In this document: piece after piece, positions 33,586 to 59,886 of the stretch | How positions within the stretch are numbered: the stretch's first letter is position 1 | How the letters are laid out: each line of letters opens with the position of its first letter | Assembly (NCBI RefSeq): GCF_000003815.2 | Contig: NC_049993.1 | Span: forward strand, 7,007,207 to 7,071,206 | Direction: 5' to 3' | Length of the DNA stretch: 64,000 bases | Source of the DNA: Branchiostoma floridae | Taxonomy: Eukaryota > Chordata > Leptocardii > Amphioxiformes > Branchiostomatidae | Translations under genes and position numbers: made by a program | The notes under the pieces: generated by a model | Databases searched by the model: none | What the model was told of the DNA's origin: nothing | The model's input: only the letters and a program-made list of their open reading frames with translations

Positions 33586-36500
33586 GAATGAAAAAAACTT
33601 CACGGTGTTTACTTTGATTTTTTTAAGCACGTTAATCACCTTATGATCATTTTGTGTGTTTGCACTTCACGTTACAACCGTAACACGATTTAAATTTCAC
33701 GATTTAAGCGTCCAGTATGGCGGACAAAGATTGTATCAATGACGTAGTTGAAAATCCCTATATGATAAACAGCTGGTGACGATCGTACCAAATTGTTTTT
33801 GTCCATTGTAAACAAAATGGATGGAACAGTTAAACGGAAGTTGAATAAAACGAACTGTTGAACTGCAACGTCGACGGTGTGCTGTTCGTTCTGTTGATAG
33901 ATATGTTATGAGTATCTAGCAGCTATTATAAAGCACTTACGGCGATAAGGATAGAATGTAATGACCTATCTTGACACAGATGAAAGACAAAATGGGAGAG
34001 CCGATGCTAATCCAAATCATTTATTTGCCGTGCAACGTATGATGTGACAAATCGTTTCTACCTCCATCACATTACAAGTAGCTAATCAATATGAAGGATG
34101 AAATCGGAATTGAACTCCACACTGTGACATAATAGTTACTATATAAAACACCGATAATTTTGATATTAAAATATTCAACCCACCAAGCAGCTCCCCAAAC
34201 GCCCAGATTTATATTGCACTGTGAAGTGATCCACATGCCTAACACCATTTAGAAAGGAAAATTAAATCTGCTGACAGACAAACAAAAATCATTGCATTAA
34301 CCAAACTTCTTTATTCATAAGATAGAAATGATATATTTGGACGAGGTAGCCGTTGACAGAGTGACAGCTTGTTGGAATTAAGTAAATGAAATAAATGTTA
34401 ACTCGACCGTATGTAAGACTAGTAGCGATATACGAAGGAGACATGTCACTTATGTATTGTGAAATGTCTTGGATATTGTCTTTCTTAGCTTTAAATGGTA
34501 CCATTCACAATATCAAAGTGAAATAACCCAAGATATCCAAACCCCTTTTTAAGCCTTTCACGCTTTCCCCATTCCCGAAAACAGTGAAATTTGGCAATTT
34601 GACGGTCATCTTAGACACCTTTCAGGTTGCGGCCGGGAGCGGTACTGCAGATAAGGCTCTCATAGGGTATGTAGTCTCGACTTGTAAAAATGTAGAAAGA
34701 TAGACGGTATTAAACTTAAAGTTTGCTAAACCTTTCCTAAATGGACCCGGGCGTATTCACGTAGTCATTCAAGACTTTTAAAGCAGGACTTGACATAAAA
34801 AGGATAGATTGTAAGGTGCCGCGTGAGGAGCCCATGTAACACCGTGGCCGCTCAAGGAAGCGCCACCTATATTCATGTACACATGCCCTTTTCTTACTAA
34901 TGGGAGAGTAGATCCTACGTATATGGTGCCATAAGATAGTATCAAAGCTGGCCAAGGAGAATATCCGGCCAAATGGAGTCAGACGGGCACCGGTAGCATA
35001 CAAACTCCTAGGCCGGCTTCACTCCTCTGCCAGCTTTTGATACTACTAGTATCTTATGCTACCGTAGGTAGCCTCTGCTTGGAGATTGCCTAACGGTACG
35101 CTATGAATATAGGAGTACATCATCAGCTTTCTATGGAGAACTTCGGCCTTTTCCTCGACTGTCTATCCGCTTTAAGAATGATAAACACATTAACACAAGA
35201 CTACAAAATGACACAAGGACACGGGCAATATACGTTATTCAGCAAAATAGTAATGTTAACCGTCACCCTCTTAAGATTCATCCTCTACTTGGCAATGGAA
35301 TGAAACAGTTATAGAAACAAATCACCTGACATTAAGAAGCTGAGAGACTCAAGGACTCTTCCAAGGTGAGGACGACCCTTCGGAAGTACATCACTGGCAT
35401 TATTTTCGCAATGATAACTACTTTGTCCAAGCGCCGGTGCTTGATATATTAAAAGCTTCAAATTCTCGACATGTACATCCTATAATTACGGAATACAAAC
35501 TTAGGGCGAAGTGCGCACGTAGAGCTGAATTACGTATGGAAAATATGAACACCGCCGCGGATAAAGCCATTTCCTTGTCATGTTTTATTCATACCAAGCT
35601 TAGGACGCCTCTGAATTATCTTATATCATTCATACACATCGAAATTGGTTTCTTCAAGACGAGTCGACGAACTTGATGTGCATGAATGTCTCGATACTTG
35701 GCTCTCCTTTACTTCTGAAGGGCGGGAGAGTCACTGTCTGTAGATCTTTAAAGGTCATGAGATGACTATTGACCGCCCTGGCTAGACTGATTTGTCCATC
35801 TAGTAAGGCGTTAAGGTAAGAACATAAGAACCTTCACGCTGAAGTACCGCTTGTCCAGTACTACATTGGTGTGAAACAGACATCAGTTGTTTTGTGACGT
35901 TCTTGTGACTTAATGGTGCAACTATGTGTATATTATCTTTTTATCATCCTTTAGTCGAAGTCTGCCAGTGAACTTAGTTTGATCTCAATATGCACTTGTG
36001 TCGTTTGCGTAAAATCGACAGAATTCAGTGGACATGCTCTAAATATTGTACACTGTTAATTGGTTCTCAATAAAAATTGAAATTGGATTGAAATTGAAAC
36101 AGTTGGACACTTCCCTACTTACTATATAAAATATCATAACCAGGTCATCAGTTGGAAGTAGTCGGTAGGGATCCGCCTGTCGTTCCCTTTTAATGAGTCT
36201 ATTTTAAGGTATTAACAGACTTATCACAAATTGCAAGAACACGGAATACGTTCATGTACTATCTTATGATTAGAGTAATTGTCTATCCTACACACCCACG
36301 GTCGCTATTACATGCCTACATTATAAGCCACCCACACACCGAGAGAGTTCTCCTCTCCCCTCCCCCGCTTGCCTACAGCTTGCACCCGGTGACATTTCAA
36401 ACTTTCTCTACACAGTGGTGAAGTATGTGGATAGGTTTTAATGCATATTGTGAAGTGACTCTTTATATGCTTTCTTTGTCTCTACTGTTAGTTGTCTCTA

Positions 36501-39500
36501 TATTGCCTCATTGTTATTATTCCCAATGCTGATATGCTCTTGGGTAATGTATTCTCTATTTATAACAACATAGGAAAAGATGTAGAACACTCTTAACAAC
36601 AAGCGCACGATAGATTAGCAATTATGGGTTTACCAATTTGGCCTTCTGCTTTCTATGACGCGACGCTTTGTAAGCTAGGCAATTTTAGAGCACAAATGTA
36701 GATACTTCGAATTCTATTGTACAAATCGTGATACTTTGTGATAGAGCCTCGTGTTACCTGATTTGAAAAGACCTTTATTTTGCTGTTATTAGCGCAAAAT
36801 GATTTAATACGCTATTACCTACTACAGATTGATTATTATGATTTTCCCCTCAAGTCTTGACTGTATATGCATATAGTTGCTAGTACCGAGGAAGTGTTCC
36901 TTGCCTGCATACATGCATGAGGCCCAGCGGAGATATATCAGCTCTGTGTGGGTGTGCGCTGTATGATTACATAGGCTGCTGCGAATCGAAGTCTTCAGAG
37001 ACCGTCAGCAGGCAGCAATGCACACACCTGATTGTCAATTATGCCACTCTTTTCTCTCTTGAACCGCCTTATTGGCAGTTACGAGCACGAGCAATATATC
37101 ATCCACTCAGTACAGGAGGCTGGGGACCTGCGGTAAGACCGAAAGGATGACTCCGACGTTACCTTGCTGGGTGAGCAGGTTCTAATCCGCCACGTCGCTA
37201 TCATGAGGTGATTAATTCCGCTCGCCGAAATTGATTTTGCGTTCTGATGCGGGACCCAGAAATGCGGGCAATTGATTATAAGCGAGAAAATTAAACTGCT
37301 GAAATTAAGAAATGTTGGGGGAGCGTGGCGGGGGTAGTTATGATTGGTGTCTTTCCTCTGCTTTCTTTAACAGCAACATTCACGCATATACAGCCTGTCC
37401 TTGACGTTCATTAGGCAGTATTTGCTCCTATTTATCTAGTATCCTACAGCGTGATTTACTCTAATATCGTGTCGCAAGCTAACTGATGCATATTAACCAC
37501 GATATGGCGTATATTCAAACCATTTCGTAAGAGAAGCAGTCTACAATTGGACGATTTGTCACGTTTAAACTCAGGTGGCATTATAAGACGTTGACGGTTG
37601 CACGTCCGCCATGACACATTGACACCAAAGGTTATCGAGTCATGCCCCTTGGTATCTGAATTAGCTCGTTCACACATGTTAAACATATCGGATGTGAAAT
37701 GCTTTACTTTCCAAACCATGGGTATGGGTCCCACCGCTCTACAGGTTTCGTCAGCTCTACTATGTATTTGTTGATTCTGTTGCTTTTCTGTGGCTTTGGT
37801 AAAATGCAAGAAACATGAAGTCTTTTGCCTTTTATATTGTTATTCTAATGCTTATTGTAATGAATTTGTGTATGTCCGTCTGTATTTTTGTGGGTCAGCC
37901 AATACCATCGTGAGCTGCCTATATCTAGGCTGACCCGTGTAATGAATTGTGTCATTGTAAATAGATAAATAAGCTGACTTCTACCTAGTCTTGGAAAAAT
38001 GCACAGAGATTCTGAGAACATCCCTCTAAACTTTGATTATCACAAAAACATTGAATGTCCACCAGCAAAAGGATGATAGTCAGCCTATTTTGCTACCCAC
38101 GTTTGTGTTCTCACATCAACAGACACGGCATTTACGATAACCTTAACGTAACGAATGCACCAGCCAGTTCGTATAGCAACGACAGATGTACCAAACTGCG
38201 ACTCGCGACAAACTCCACCTTTTGATAGATCCTCAAATATCCATACCGGAAAAGTTAATGCAATTCGTCCACTTAAATCCTCGTTTTATGGCCATCATTC
38301 GCTCGACAGACACTGGTGAAATGACAATTTCCTGCTGCGGGTTTATGGGTAGATAACACCGGCGCGATCGATCCTGGCCACTTCTGTCTTCATAAAGCGA
38401 GGTGGTGACTATATGAGAGAACTGCTGGGACTATATGGGAGAACTGCTGCACAAGGGACCAGGGATAGCCTCCATCATACGCCAGGTGTTCCTAAGGGGT
38501 ATGGGGATGGTAGAATTTGGCAAAAAAAATTGTCAATTAAGTCAGTCCACGCTTTAGATGCACTCTCATTACACTTGCGTCAAGCTTGCGTCACTGCAGG
38601 GTTCGAAAGATACTCAACGAATTTCAGAGATAGAGAACGAATTTTCTTACTTTTTGTGTATTTTGTCGTCTTCCAAGTCATACTTTTATGTTTTACGCTA
38701 CATCTAAATTACACAAAACCGGAGAAAATAACAAAACAGTGCCGCAGTGAACGAACTCCGAATTGACGCAAGCTTGACGCAATTGCAGAGAGAGTGCACC
38801 TTTAGATTCATGTTTCCCCTCCGACTGACCAACTCCTCTGGTAGCGAAACTCTCGATCATGGCAACTTTTCTCCCTATAACAGCCTATAATATCCAGCGT
38901 AGTCAGTCTGGTAGAGACTAACACAGGGGACCGGGGTTTCGACAGGAGATTCGGGCGAGAACAGTGAATAAAGGAACCCGTTTGTCATGCGCGGTCTGTC
39001 AGAGACGAATTGTTGTCGATATCGGCAGCGACTCTGACGATAAAGTCCTGTCGATTCTAACTCTGACAAATCGGAGGCTCAATGTGATGAAATGAAGGGC
39101 CAGTTTGGTGCTACTTTCGATTTGTGTGCGTGTACATTTTACGGTTACATGATAAAGTTTTCCACTTGTCTCTTTTGAACAATATAGATGGTTTAAAAAA
39201 AAGCAAACCTTAACGGGCTTGTAGACGTTACGGGCATGCAGGGAGGAACAAAGTCCAGAAAATATTGATGTAACGACAGAAAAACATTATGGAAAATATA
39301 TTGAAGTTCAAGTACTTATGGGGAAGAGGTTGGAGAAAATTTCATTATCTTTTTACAATCAATGGAATATTGCTATTTTTATGTGCTAGTTCAATTTTAC
39401 CAGAACTAATCATTGCCTTTTTATATGGTCGTCAACTTTCAGTACATGTAGCTCAGCGGTATTTGACAGTTATTAATGTGTCTTGGCTCAGAGAGGTAAA

Positions 39501-42500
39501 CTTTACTGACAAGCTTTTAATTACCAGAATCATCACTTCACATCGCTAGCGTGACATGGTTATAACCAAGACATGGTTATTACAGATTTAATCTCAACGA
39601 TTGTAAATCTAGTTTGATTCAGTGCCTGTGGAACAGTCATGGCAAAGTGCCGATAAATAAAGTTTGAATCCGATGCCATATATATATTTTAGATATCTAG
39701 AATGTCCCTCCAAGGAACGAGTAGACGTACTGTTTTGAAATATCTTAGACTTATAAATCTTCCGTGTTACCACCATCTTCATCATTCAAGTCTGACGACG
39801 TAGCAGAAGTCGCCAAGCTCTGTAGCTTCATAGCTTTATGAAGGTAAGGTTCGGAGTTTGTGAATTGTCTCGTTGATCTATTCACCGGAGTCAAACGTTC
39901 CTGTGACTCCTATATGCTGACGAAGCTTGTTTGAAATATGAGTAAAATGGACACCTTTGCTACTGAAATCTCGCGAGATTTTGAAGATGTTTGTCGACAA
40001 GAGCCAAATATGGGCATGTTTTCATGATAAGGTCTCTCTCCTTCTGTCATCCGTCATTTTCCGTGCTGTACAGAAGACAACCCTAAAATAATTTCATCAG
40101 GTTGGTAGATTAACTGGTTGTGTAAAAAAACTCCTATATCCTGTACCGATGATAGTTCCACACACACATTGTATGGGAACTAGTTGCGAGTCCTCCTTAC
40201 TCTGTACACCATAGTTAGTCCCAATCACGGTAACGTCGTTTTGAAATGTAACGACAATGTTTACGACTCTATATCCTATTAGGCGCCAACGTAAAACTAA
40301 CCACTTAACCAATACGCGTGGATTCGTATTGCTGATGATTGCCGCTGAGGTTGTTCAACCATTTGAGCCTGCAAACGGATTTGATTACGGCCTACACCAT
40401 AACGCTGGCGTTGATGTTTTATGAATTGGAACAATCTGGTAAAGCTAAATTCAAGCAAAACGATTTTTGCTGAGTGATTACTTGCTACATTTGAATAGAA
40501 CTATTATTTTCATTGTTATAACTTGTTTGGTGCTTTCATCGCACCGTGATTTCGCAGTGCACAGGCAACGCGAAGGATGATAAAACCGGTGGATACCACA
40601 CGTAAATCATAGGATACTCTAACCAATTCGACCGACCAAATCGCTAAGAAAAGAACCCCTGAATATTTGCCTTGAGACTTGAGACTTTATGCCATTGTCG
40701 TCAGCATCCAGGATTGATAATCAAGCATGGTTGTTGATTGCTTATTATAAAAACTATTTTTACCACAGTAGCAGCGCACCAACAATTATATGATACGTGG
40801 GTTTATGTCACAGTTTGATTTGTATTTAAACAATCCCATCCACGGACGTGTGCTGGGTACAAAAGTCAATGGGACTGATGAAATTGTTTGATTCTTATTT
40901 TCGACTGGCATCGATTGAAGTAATAGGATACGCCCGGGAAGAACTGGAATCCGCCCAAACTTCCATCTGTCATCTGATTAAAGCACGCACTGGCATCGAT
41001 CGGGGAAAAACAATAGTAATCAAACAGAGCAGACCCAGGTAGCACGACCTCCGGACCACTGTTTGGGCCGCCGCCATGTTTGTTTTGGTACAAAAACTAC
41101 AACAAACAACCGGTCCTGGAATGTTGTACACGTGACTTCCGTCCAATCACCGCATTGCATGCCGTATCTTACGCAATCAACTGCACAGGCTGTGACAAGT
41201 GGATCTCCAGTAGCTGCTTGACTGGTGAGATATGTATGAATACATGGGAAAGACGTAACACCGCCGGATGATAAGCTATTAATGGACTTGAACATACCGA
41301 AGTAACGATTTTCGCATCAGCAAGCTCCGAGGGCTGTCATTTTCTAACTTGATAACGGAGAGGCTTGAGATCCCTAAGTGGCAAAGCACGTTAGCTGTCA
41401 ATTCCCATTTCATTCCGACTAAAGCCATAACTTATACACGTGCCCTCTGCTGGGCCTCATATTTTCAAGAATGCGATATTTTATGAGACAAAACTCGTTA
41501 CGGAAGACGCATAAGAAAGGAAAGAAAGGCCCACAGACACAGCCACTCACAGCGCAGCTGTCTCCAACATCGGTACCCTGACGGCAAACGGATACGCATA
41601 TTGACATCCCGCAGGTTGGAGGTAATGAAAGATTGCTATATTCTGTATTCGCCGGGAAATTAACCTACGGGCTCAATATTACAGAGTCAAAATGAAAGGA
41701 GTGCGCCGACTGGCCCGGACGTTTGAAGGTGAGGGAGGTGGATAGTGTGACAGACCCGGTATCTACCCTGACGGGCTTGTCATGTCCACCATTGCCGGTC
41801 AGTCATCTAGGACGTCCTTCAACGCAAAACAGCTGAAATACGCTCCTGAAGACTGCGTAAAAGACTGCGTAAGCCTCTCCATTGTAAGTATACATCTAAG
41901 CCTTATTTCATGCATGACAGGCAAGATGGACGATTGGGTGTATTTCCCAGGCTATTGCACATCCTGGTGTAGTCTGTCATGTGTTTTCACCTGTCAGGAG
42001 CCCGACCGTCTCCCGTCGGTTTGCCCAGGTATCCTGAGGTTAGGCATGTCAGGAGCGGCTTTACACCTAGTCCATCCTCGGTGGGTATTCTTTAATCGCA
42101 TCGCCACAGACCAGGTAATTCTACAGATCAGGGTCTAGACATTAGCTATTTATATAACCTCCCTAGAGGGGGCTGATGTATAGCTATTCTTTCGTGGCAC
42201 AAAAAAAGTTGTTATCATATTAATGGCGGTACATTTTGTGTTATCGATCGAGCTGTTGTTGGATCTCGCATGTTGACAGCTTCGCGCGTGAATCGGACCG
42301 GATGATATAAATGATATCTGACGACAAGTTAGCTTTGTAGAGTGCACCTTTGTTATGAGATTTCCCATAACATTCCCCCGGCCATCATCGGTGCATTCTC
42401 GTTAGGTTTATCCCGTCGTATTTGACTTGATTTCGATGTGAAGGATTAACGCGTTTTTCTTTAACCCCAACGCTCCCTGGTGTAAAGAGAGCAAATCTGT

Positions 42501-43174
42501 AGGGAACTACAACTTCTATCAGATGGGTGTTTGATTGGACGAGGGTACTGCTGCTCAACCCCGGTCCATTCCAGTCTTATTGGGCGGATAGACTGGTGCG
42601 TGACCCGACTGCTACTAACAATCCTGTCGGTGTGCTCGTGGTCTAGTTACCCTTCTAGGATTCAAACATGTGTCCCTCATCAACACGAGTAAACGAAAGA
42701 CATGTTCTCATGTATCAACCATCTTCAAGTCGTCGCCACTTGTCTTGACAGGCGACAGGGAATTCTGAGGCATCCCCATACATTGACCTTGATAATCTTT
42801 ATAAATTATTCACGGCAAAATTATTGTAAGGATCGGGAAACATCACACGTCATCAAATCGGTTTCTGTGGATGTATTTACTGAGAGTACGTCAATAGGCG
42901 TCGCACGTATTGCACGGAATATCCCTACTTTCGTTTATGGTGGTATATAGTTGGCAGTAAAAGGCATACATAAGCATGAGATATTTCTGATGTCAGAGAG
43001 GTTGGGAACATTCCACAGCCCCACCGCTCATATCAGGCCGTACAGGGCAGTGCAGTGGGCCGTGACAGGCGGATAGTATCCATTTGTCAGACGTGCACGT
43101 GTGTGCCTACGTTTTCCTATTTGTTTTAAGTGCAGGCAGCTAGACAGACAACCGTTCGACCGACCAGGGAAGTC
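33586..43174. other. 9.6-kb intergenic region, no gene seen
   Basis: No frame has a recognisable domain, codon bias or exon signals. Items seen: inverted-repeat and dispersed-repeat material at 34825-35085; an AATAAA followed by (GAAATTG)-like repeats near 36069-36110, resembling a retroelement 3' tail; A-rich tails near 37965 and 39655; and a GCCGCCATGTTTG block near 41070, resembling a YY1-type promoter element. Regulatory DNA for the flanking genes may be here but cannot be recognised by eye. Confidence 0.5.
34825..35085. repeat. Clustered dispersed and inverted repeats
   Basis: 34825-34868 matches the dispersed repeat at 25645-25691. ATAAGATAGTATCAAAGCTGG (34930-34950) is inverted at about 35029-35056 (CCAGCTTTTGATACTACTAG). 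CCTCTGCTTGGAGA at 35071-35084 matches the termini of the MITE family at 28.4 and 28.9 kb. Confidence 0.55.
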
Positions 43175-55267
<12,093 letters not shown>

Positions 55268-55616
55268 CAGTCTGCAATTGCAATGATTGTAAATATGCTG
55301 CAGAAGAGAAAAATTGCCATGACGTACGTGGAAGGGAATGGCTTTCTATTTTGTAATGTGTATATTGTTGGACCACATCTGGAGGTCTTCTGTGTAATGT
55401 GATCAAGTCCTTCAATGCATCTAAAATGTTGCTGCACTTGAAACATATGTAGGGCAAAAAAATCTCTGTGAAACAAATCACGCAGCAGCTGCATGATGCA
55501 CTTTCTTGTTGTTCACAGATGTATCTATGATGGCCTAGAAACTATGTGTTGATAAGCTTGGTCGTATTTTCTACTGCGTAATTCAAATTGCTGTGACATT
55601 GCCACTGAGTGGTAGA

Positions 55617-55622
55617 AATAAA
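55617..55622 (+). terminator. Polyadenylation signal of Ig-SH3 gene 1
   Basis: AATAAA lies 350 bases after the TAA at 55265-55267. It is the first canonical signal on this strand after the stop. Confidence 0.65.
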
Positions 55623-58600
55623 AGAACGTCGTATGGATCTGGTCATATCTAAAACAAAATACTCAGTAGCTAAACCCTTGTCGGCAATAGTTACTCTTGA
55701 AATATCTTAAGAACTTGGCTACCGAGTGAAAGCAACTTTACCAGAGACTATTAAAGTGTGTCAGACGCAAAAGGGCATAGAACTTGTAGTTGTTTTATCT
55801 CAGAGTCTGTTGGTATTTCAGAAAGTAGCAGTTGCGTCTGTTGAACTTTATCTTGACATTCACAGATCTGCAGTTCTGGCGCCGATATGGCGTCCAGAAA
55901 TGACCAGACGACGTCTGGAGAAAGTTATCTTCTTTAGCCCAGACAGTGTTCAGTGCACGTTATATATACTATACATGTAGGTTCTTGGCACTCCATACAC
56001 GGACGGAATGATGAAAAATCGCAGCTGTCATCCCAGAGTCTATCACGTTGGGATGATGTAACACTGACGAGACCATTAGAGGCCCCCTGAGTGCCGCTGT
56101 GTCACAGCAGCATGAAAGAAATATGCCCATCGTATCTCATGTATCTGTCAAGATGTCGATATATAAGGTTCTCCGGAAACCGTACACCTGCCATTAGCGA
56201 AACCAAGGGAGCGCTAGTTCTTTCGTGGACAATTGGCCCCTAACGGACCCAGAGATCACCCAGGTACATGGAAAGGCACACTTTAACCATTCTAAGTACA
56301 CGCAAGGGCATATGTCATGGTTAATGCACTGTGAACATGAAAACTTACTTTCTACTCTACCCACCTCAAAGCTACTCGTTATGGCCCGAAGTCGTACATT
56401 TAATCTAGCAGTTCTTCATGTCATCTTCCTCCGCTTCGAACGCTTGAGAGACCCGAATGCATTCATTTTTCATTACTAGGACGCAAAAGCCATTTCATAA
56501 GTCATTTCATGCAGTGACAAAGGTCGTCCTCTTATCGGCGAACATAAATCACTCTAGTTGAGGAAAGAGATATGGTGGGTGTTTTCAACGCAATGGCAGG
56601 CCCTCCTGTGTAAACAAGAACAGAATTGCCACTTTGAATGTGTGCTTACGTGGTAGTATTCATATCTTTTATTATAAAGTTTATAAGAACTTTTAAAGTT
56701 ATGGTGTGGGATGTGCTGTATCTTTACTCAGATATCTGATATTCAGATAAACAACCCTTCATAAGATGATGTTTTGCGCAGATCTACGGACGGGAAAAAT
56801 CATTTTCAGCCTCAACTATGACGGAGCTTTGGAAACTCACAAAGTATCAGGTGGTCAGGTATCCAGCCTTATTTTAGCACCCCAGTCCTCTCTGCAAATA
56901 CTAGTACGTTTTTGCAGGCTAAGTATCAGGTACTTACAAGGTCGTGACCTATGACCCGACGTAGCTTGCGATTGAAAGAAAAATATTCCAGTTCACATCC
57001 TATATAATCTAACAAAGGTGGATCTTCAATCTTAGAGGAACTATGAAGTTGAGCAGTTGAAACATCTACAACAGAAAACATTTTTTCAAGTGCTGACGCG
57101 ATGTGAAACCTACTTAGGAGGGGGGTACAGTCTCCCCGGCAACTGTCGACAGTACTGCAGTCTACAGAAATTTGGAGTGTTAGACATATACAAATGAGGG
57201 TTATGATATGATATAATCAAATTAGCTCTAACCAAATCTTCATAAACTTTACCTTGCCAAATCTATACTTACATAGTCAAGAGTTTAAGCCTATAAACGG
57301 ACATCTGAAACTTGTGACAGGGAAAATTCCCGCCAAGCCTGGAAAGTTAGTCACATCTGACCGCTGTCACACACAGGTCAAAGGTCTCAAACCTGATTAC
57401 CCAAACATGTCGAAATATCTTAGGCCCCTCATCTTATTCCTTGGGTTTGTTTCATCTGGCAATGTGTACAGTAACTAGCTTAAACTACACCTTTCCAAGA
57501 ACTGTCACGGCCAAGGTAGAAGAATTCAGAACCTTCCCGTTTGTGGAAACATGTCATTTCTTTCAATTTGTTGCATCTAACATTTTGTGATGCTAAATAA
57601 CTCTACTCTTACTAACTGTCGCTTGTCAGAGTTCACTTCAGCAAGTAATGAATCAGTGAATGCACGATCTACTTTACATTCTGCAGACGGCTTTCGTAAC
57701 ATAAATGACAAATGCTCTGGTAGATGTCGCTGAACCAAATCATTCTAACCCGTACCAAGGATCAAAGCTATTCATACAACATAACTTCACAACACCATTT
57801 GGCAAATACGTCCTTTCATCAGATCTTAAGTAAATCTCTACAGAATTGCTCGCCCCATTCCATAACCGCGCACACTCAACAGGTCACCCCATAGCTGGCG
57901 ATAATAGGGAGGCGGGACCATCATCCGCTAAGATACACGGCTTTCTCCTCTCCAGCACTGAGGCTTTGTGCGAGATGGACGTTTAAGATTCATGGTGGGA
58001 TGAAGAGTTGGTGAGGTCAGTGTATGGGTACTATCTGAACATGTATAGATCTGCTCGCTATCGTCTTAGCCGCGACCTGACGACGGAATCTGACGCCCGG
58101 CTGCAGGGATGATACAAAATAAATGTTGGTGCTCATTGACCCTGTCGTCCATGTAGATAAGCCAGCCCCGCTTAACAGCGGGAGGCGTTTGATTTGAAGT
58201 CGTGTTGGACAAGAGGTCGCCTCCACAGTAAGATTTATTTCCGCGATAAGGCAGGTGCTGGAGACGGGTGATTATTTAACAGGGGAAGGTACAGGAAAGG
58301 TCTTCCTCTGGACAAGTAGTGAATGCATGTGCTCAACGGACCGCGCGTGTTGTGTTTGCTAATAAACCACCGTTCCAGAATTTAAGGATTTTTCTTAAAA
58401 TGCTTGGTTGGTGATTAATTTTTAATGCATATTACTGTTCCGTAATTTGAGACATTTTTCTTAACTTTCTACTGTATTTCTTATGGATAATTTTGTGTAG
58501 ATTTAATGCTTTAAAATGATCGTAGTTGTTGTTGGTGACCGATTGATATCACCATGAGCAAACCGATTAATCGTGAATAACTTCCCCTGAATCCATTAAT

Positions 58601-58819
58601 CACTTTGCTTAAGAAATAAAACTAGTGCGTCGTCGAAAAGATACCCAAATGATATCAAAAGTCAACAACACTTAAATGAACACAACACAAACTATACAGT
58701 TACCTTTTATTAAGTTTCTTTTTCACAATTATTATTTTGATTTTAGGACAGAGGGGGGCAACGTGGCACTGCACTCAAGTTAGTGACTTATTTTAATAGT
58801 GCCACGTATAAAGTACAGA

Positions 58820-58995
58820 CAAAAGGTAAAGGTAGCATTCTACCTTCCCGACCGAAGTCAGGTACCCATTTTGCACCTGGAAGGTCGTGTTAAGTTAATT
58901 TCCCAAGGGAACAACGTTGGTGCACGGCGAGTATCGAACTCGGGACCTCTAGGTTCAGAGCCCAACACGTTACCAGTTACGCCACACACGACGCC
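58820..58995 (-). mobile_element. tRNA-derived SINE
   Basis: On the minus strand, TGGCGTAACTGG (58973-58984) is an exact RNA polymerase III A-box and GTTCGATAC (58931-58939) an exact B-box, at tRNA-like spacing. An unrelated body extends to about 58820. The cloverleaf stems do not close convincingly, so this is a SINE head and not a tRNA gene. Confidence 0.65.
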
Positions 58996-59521
58996 ACATT
59001 AAATTTCCCCCAATTAGCATGTAACAAAACACCGACGAATCACTTTGACTACAGGCACTACTGACATCTTTTGTCAAAGAGCAACATTCACACAACAAAC
59101 ACTTACACTTGGCAAGCTGTCTCTTGTTGCAGAAAGTGCTTTTTTGGCATCGTTTCTATGCAACACTCTATTCTCGTGAGAGTAGGCTTATTAAGTACAG
59201 AAAATCATATGACATGCTGGGCCTCCGGTAGTGTTACTGATCATACTGTCATTTGCTAACTTATTAGGAAGACTAAGTCGCCAAAAAGACCTTGCTGCTA
59301 CCCCAAAAGTTCTACAAGGAGCGTCTTACAAGACCATGTTGTTTACAAAGATAAAAGTAAACCCACAACTTATATCATTTGAACGTTACAAAGAAGACAA
59401 TGGTGCGATAGTTGTGCTATATAACGTTAGAAATTATAGAATTATTGTGTGATTGTTCGTTTGGTCCGGCAAGTTGCATCCGATGGATTTTTCCGAATGC
59501 TCTGCTACATTTACCCTCCGC

Positions 59522-59886
59522 CTAGCTACAAAATTCCGTGTCTGAAGATTCTTCCTCTGCCGTTTTCTCAACGCTGCGTGTGTGCCACGGGAGTGCCCTA
59601 ACGTCATCACTCGCCGATCGTCGCGATATCCGGACCACGAGTGACGCCTGCTGGTGACCTTGCTTCTCCACGTACTTGGTTCGATCGTTTCTCCTGCAGT
59701 TGGCGCTAGTCCTGCCCGTGGGCTCCACGCACGTGGCGGGAAACACGCCCGATCTGTCCCCGATCGATCCGTACAGCCATCCCGAGGACGTCTGATCGAT
59801 AACCTCGACAAAGTCGTTAATTTTCAAAGACAAGAAGCCAGGCTGGTGAGAGTAGTAGGGCACGATGACTCTGGCAACGAACGTAC
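59522..59886 (-). other. Ig-SH3 gene 2, SH3 exon
   Basis: The acceptor is CTTCCACAG and the first codon is split as in gene 1. RTFVARVIVPYYSHQPGFLS aligns position by position with RRYVGKVVIPYESGQPGFLS of gene 1. FPATC again has Cys at the usual Tyr site. The tail after the SH3 (about 65 residues, ending ESSDTEFCS) has no similarity to the tail of gene 1. Confidence 0.87.

Larger units (their letters stand above)
55268..59521. other. Convergent intergenic region between the two Ig-SH3 genes
   Basis: It contains the 3'UTR of gene 1 up to about 55640 and, from the right, the presumed 3'UTR of gene 2. No coding exon was seen. A tRNA-derived SINE lies at 58820-58995. A TTTATT at 58706-58711 is a possible minus-strand polyA signal for gene 2, about 810 bases past its stop. 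Confidence 0.5.

Noticed and set aside
38413-38766. 117-codon plus-strand frame in the intergenic region
   Set aside because: No recognisable domain, no flanking splice or polyA signals and low-complexity ends.
41080-41271. Cys-containing short frame that could pass for a zinc finger
   Set aside because: The Cys spacing does not fit a known finger and both strands are open equally; probably chance.
58820-58995. Functional tRNA gene
   Set aside because: A and B boxes are good but acceptor and anticodon stems do not pair convincingly and an unrelated body is attached.
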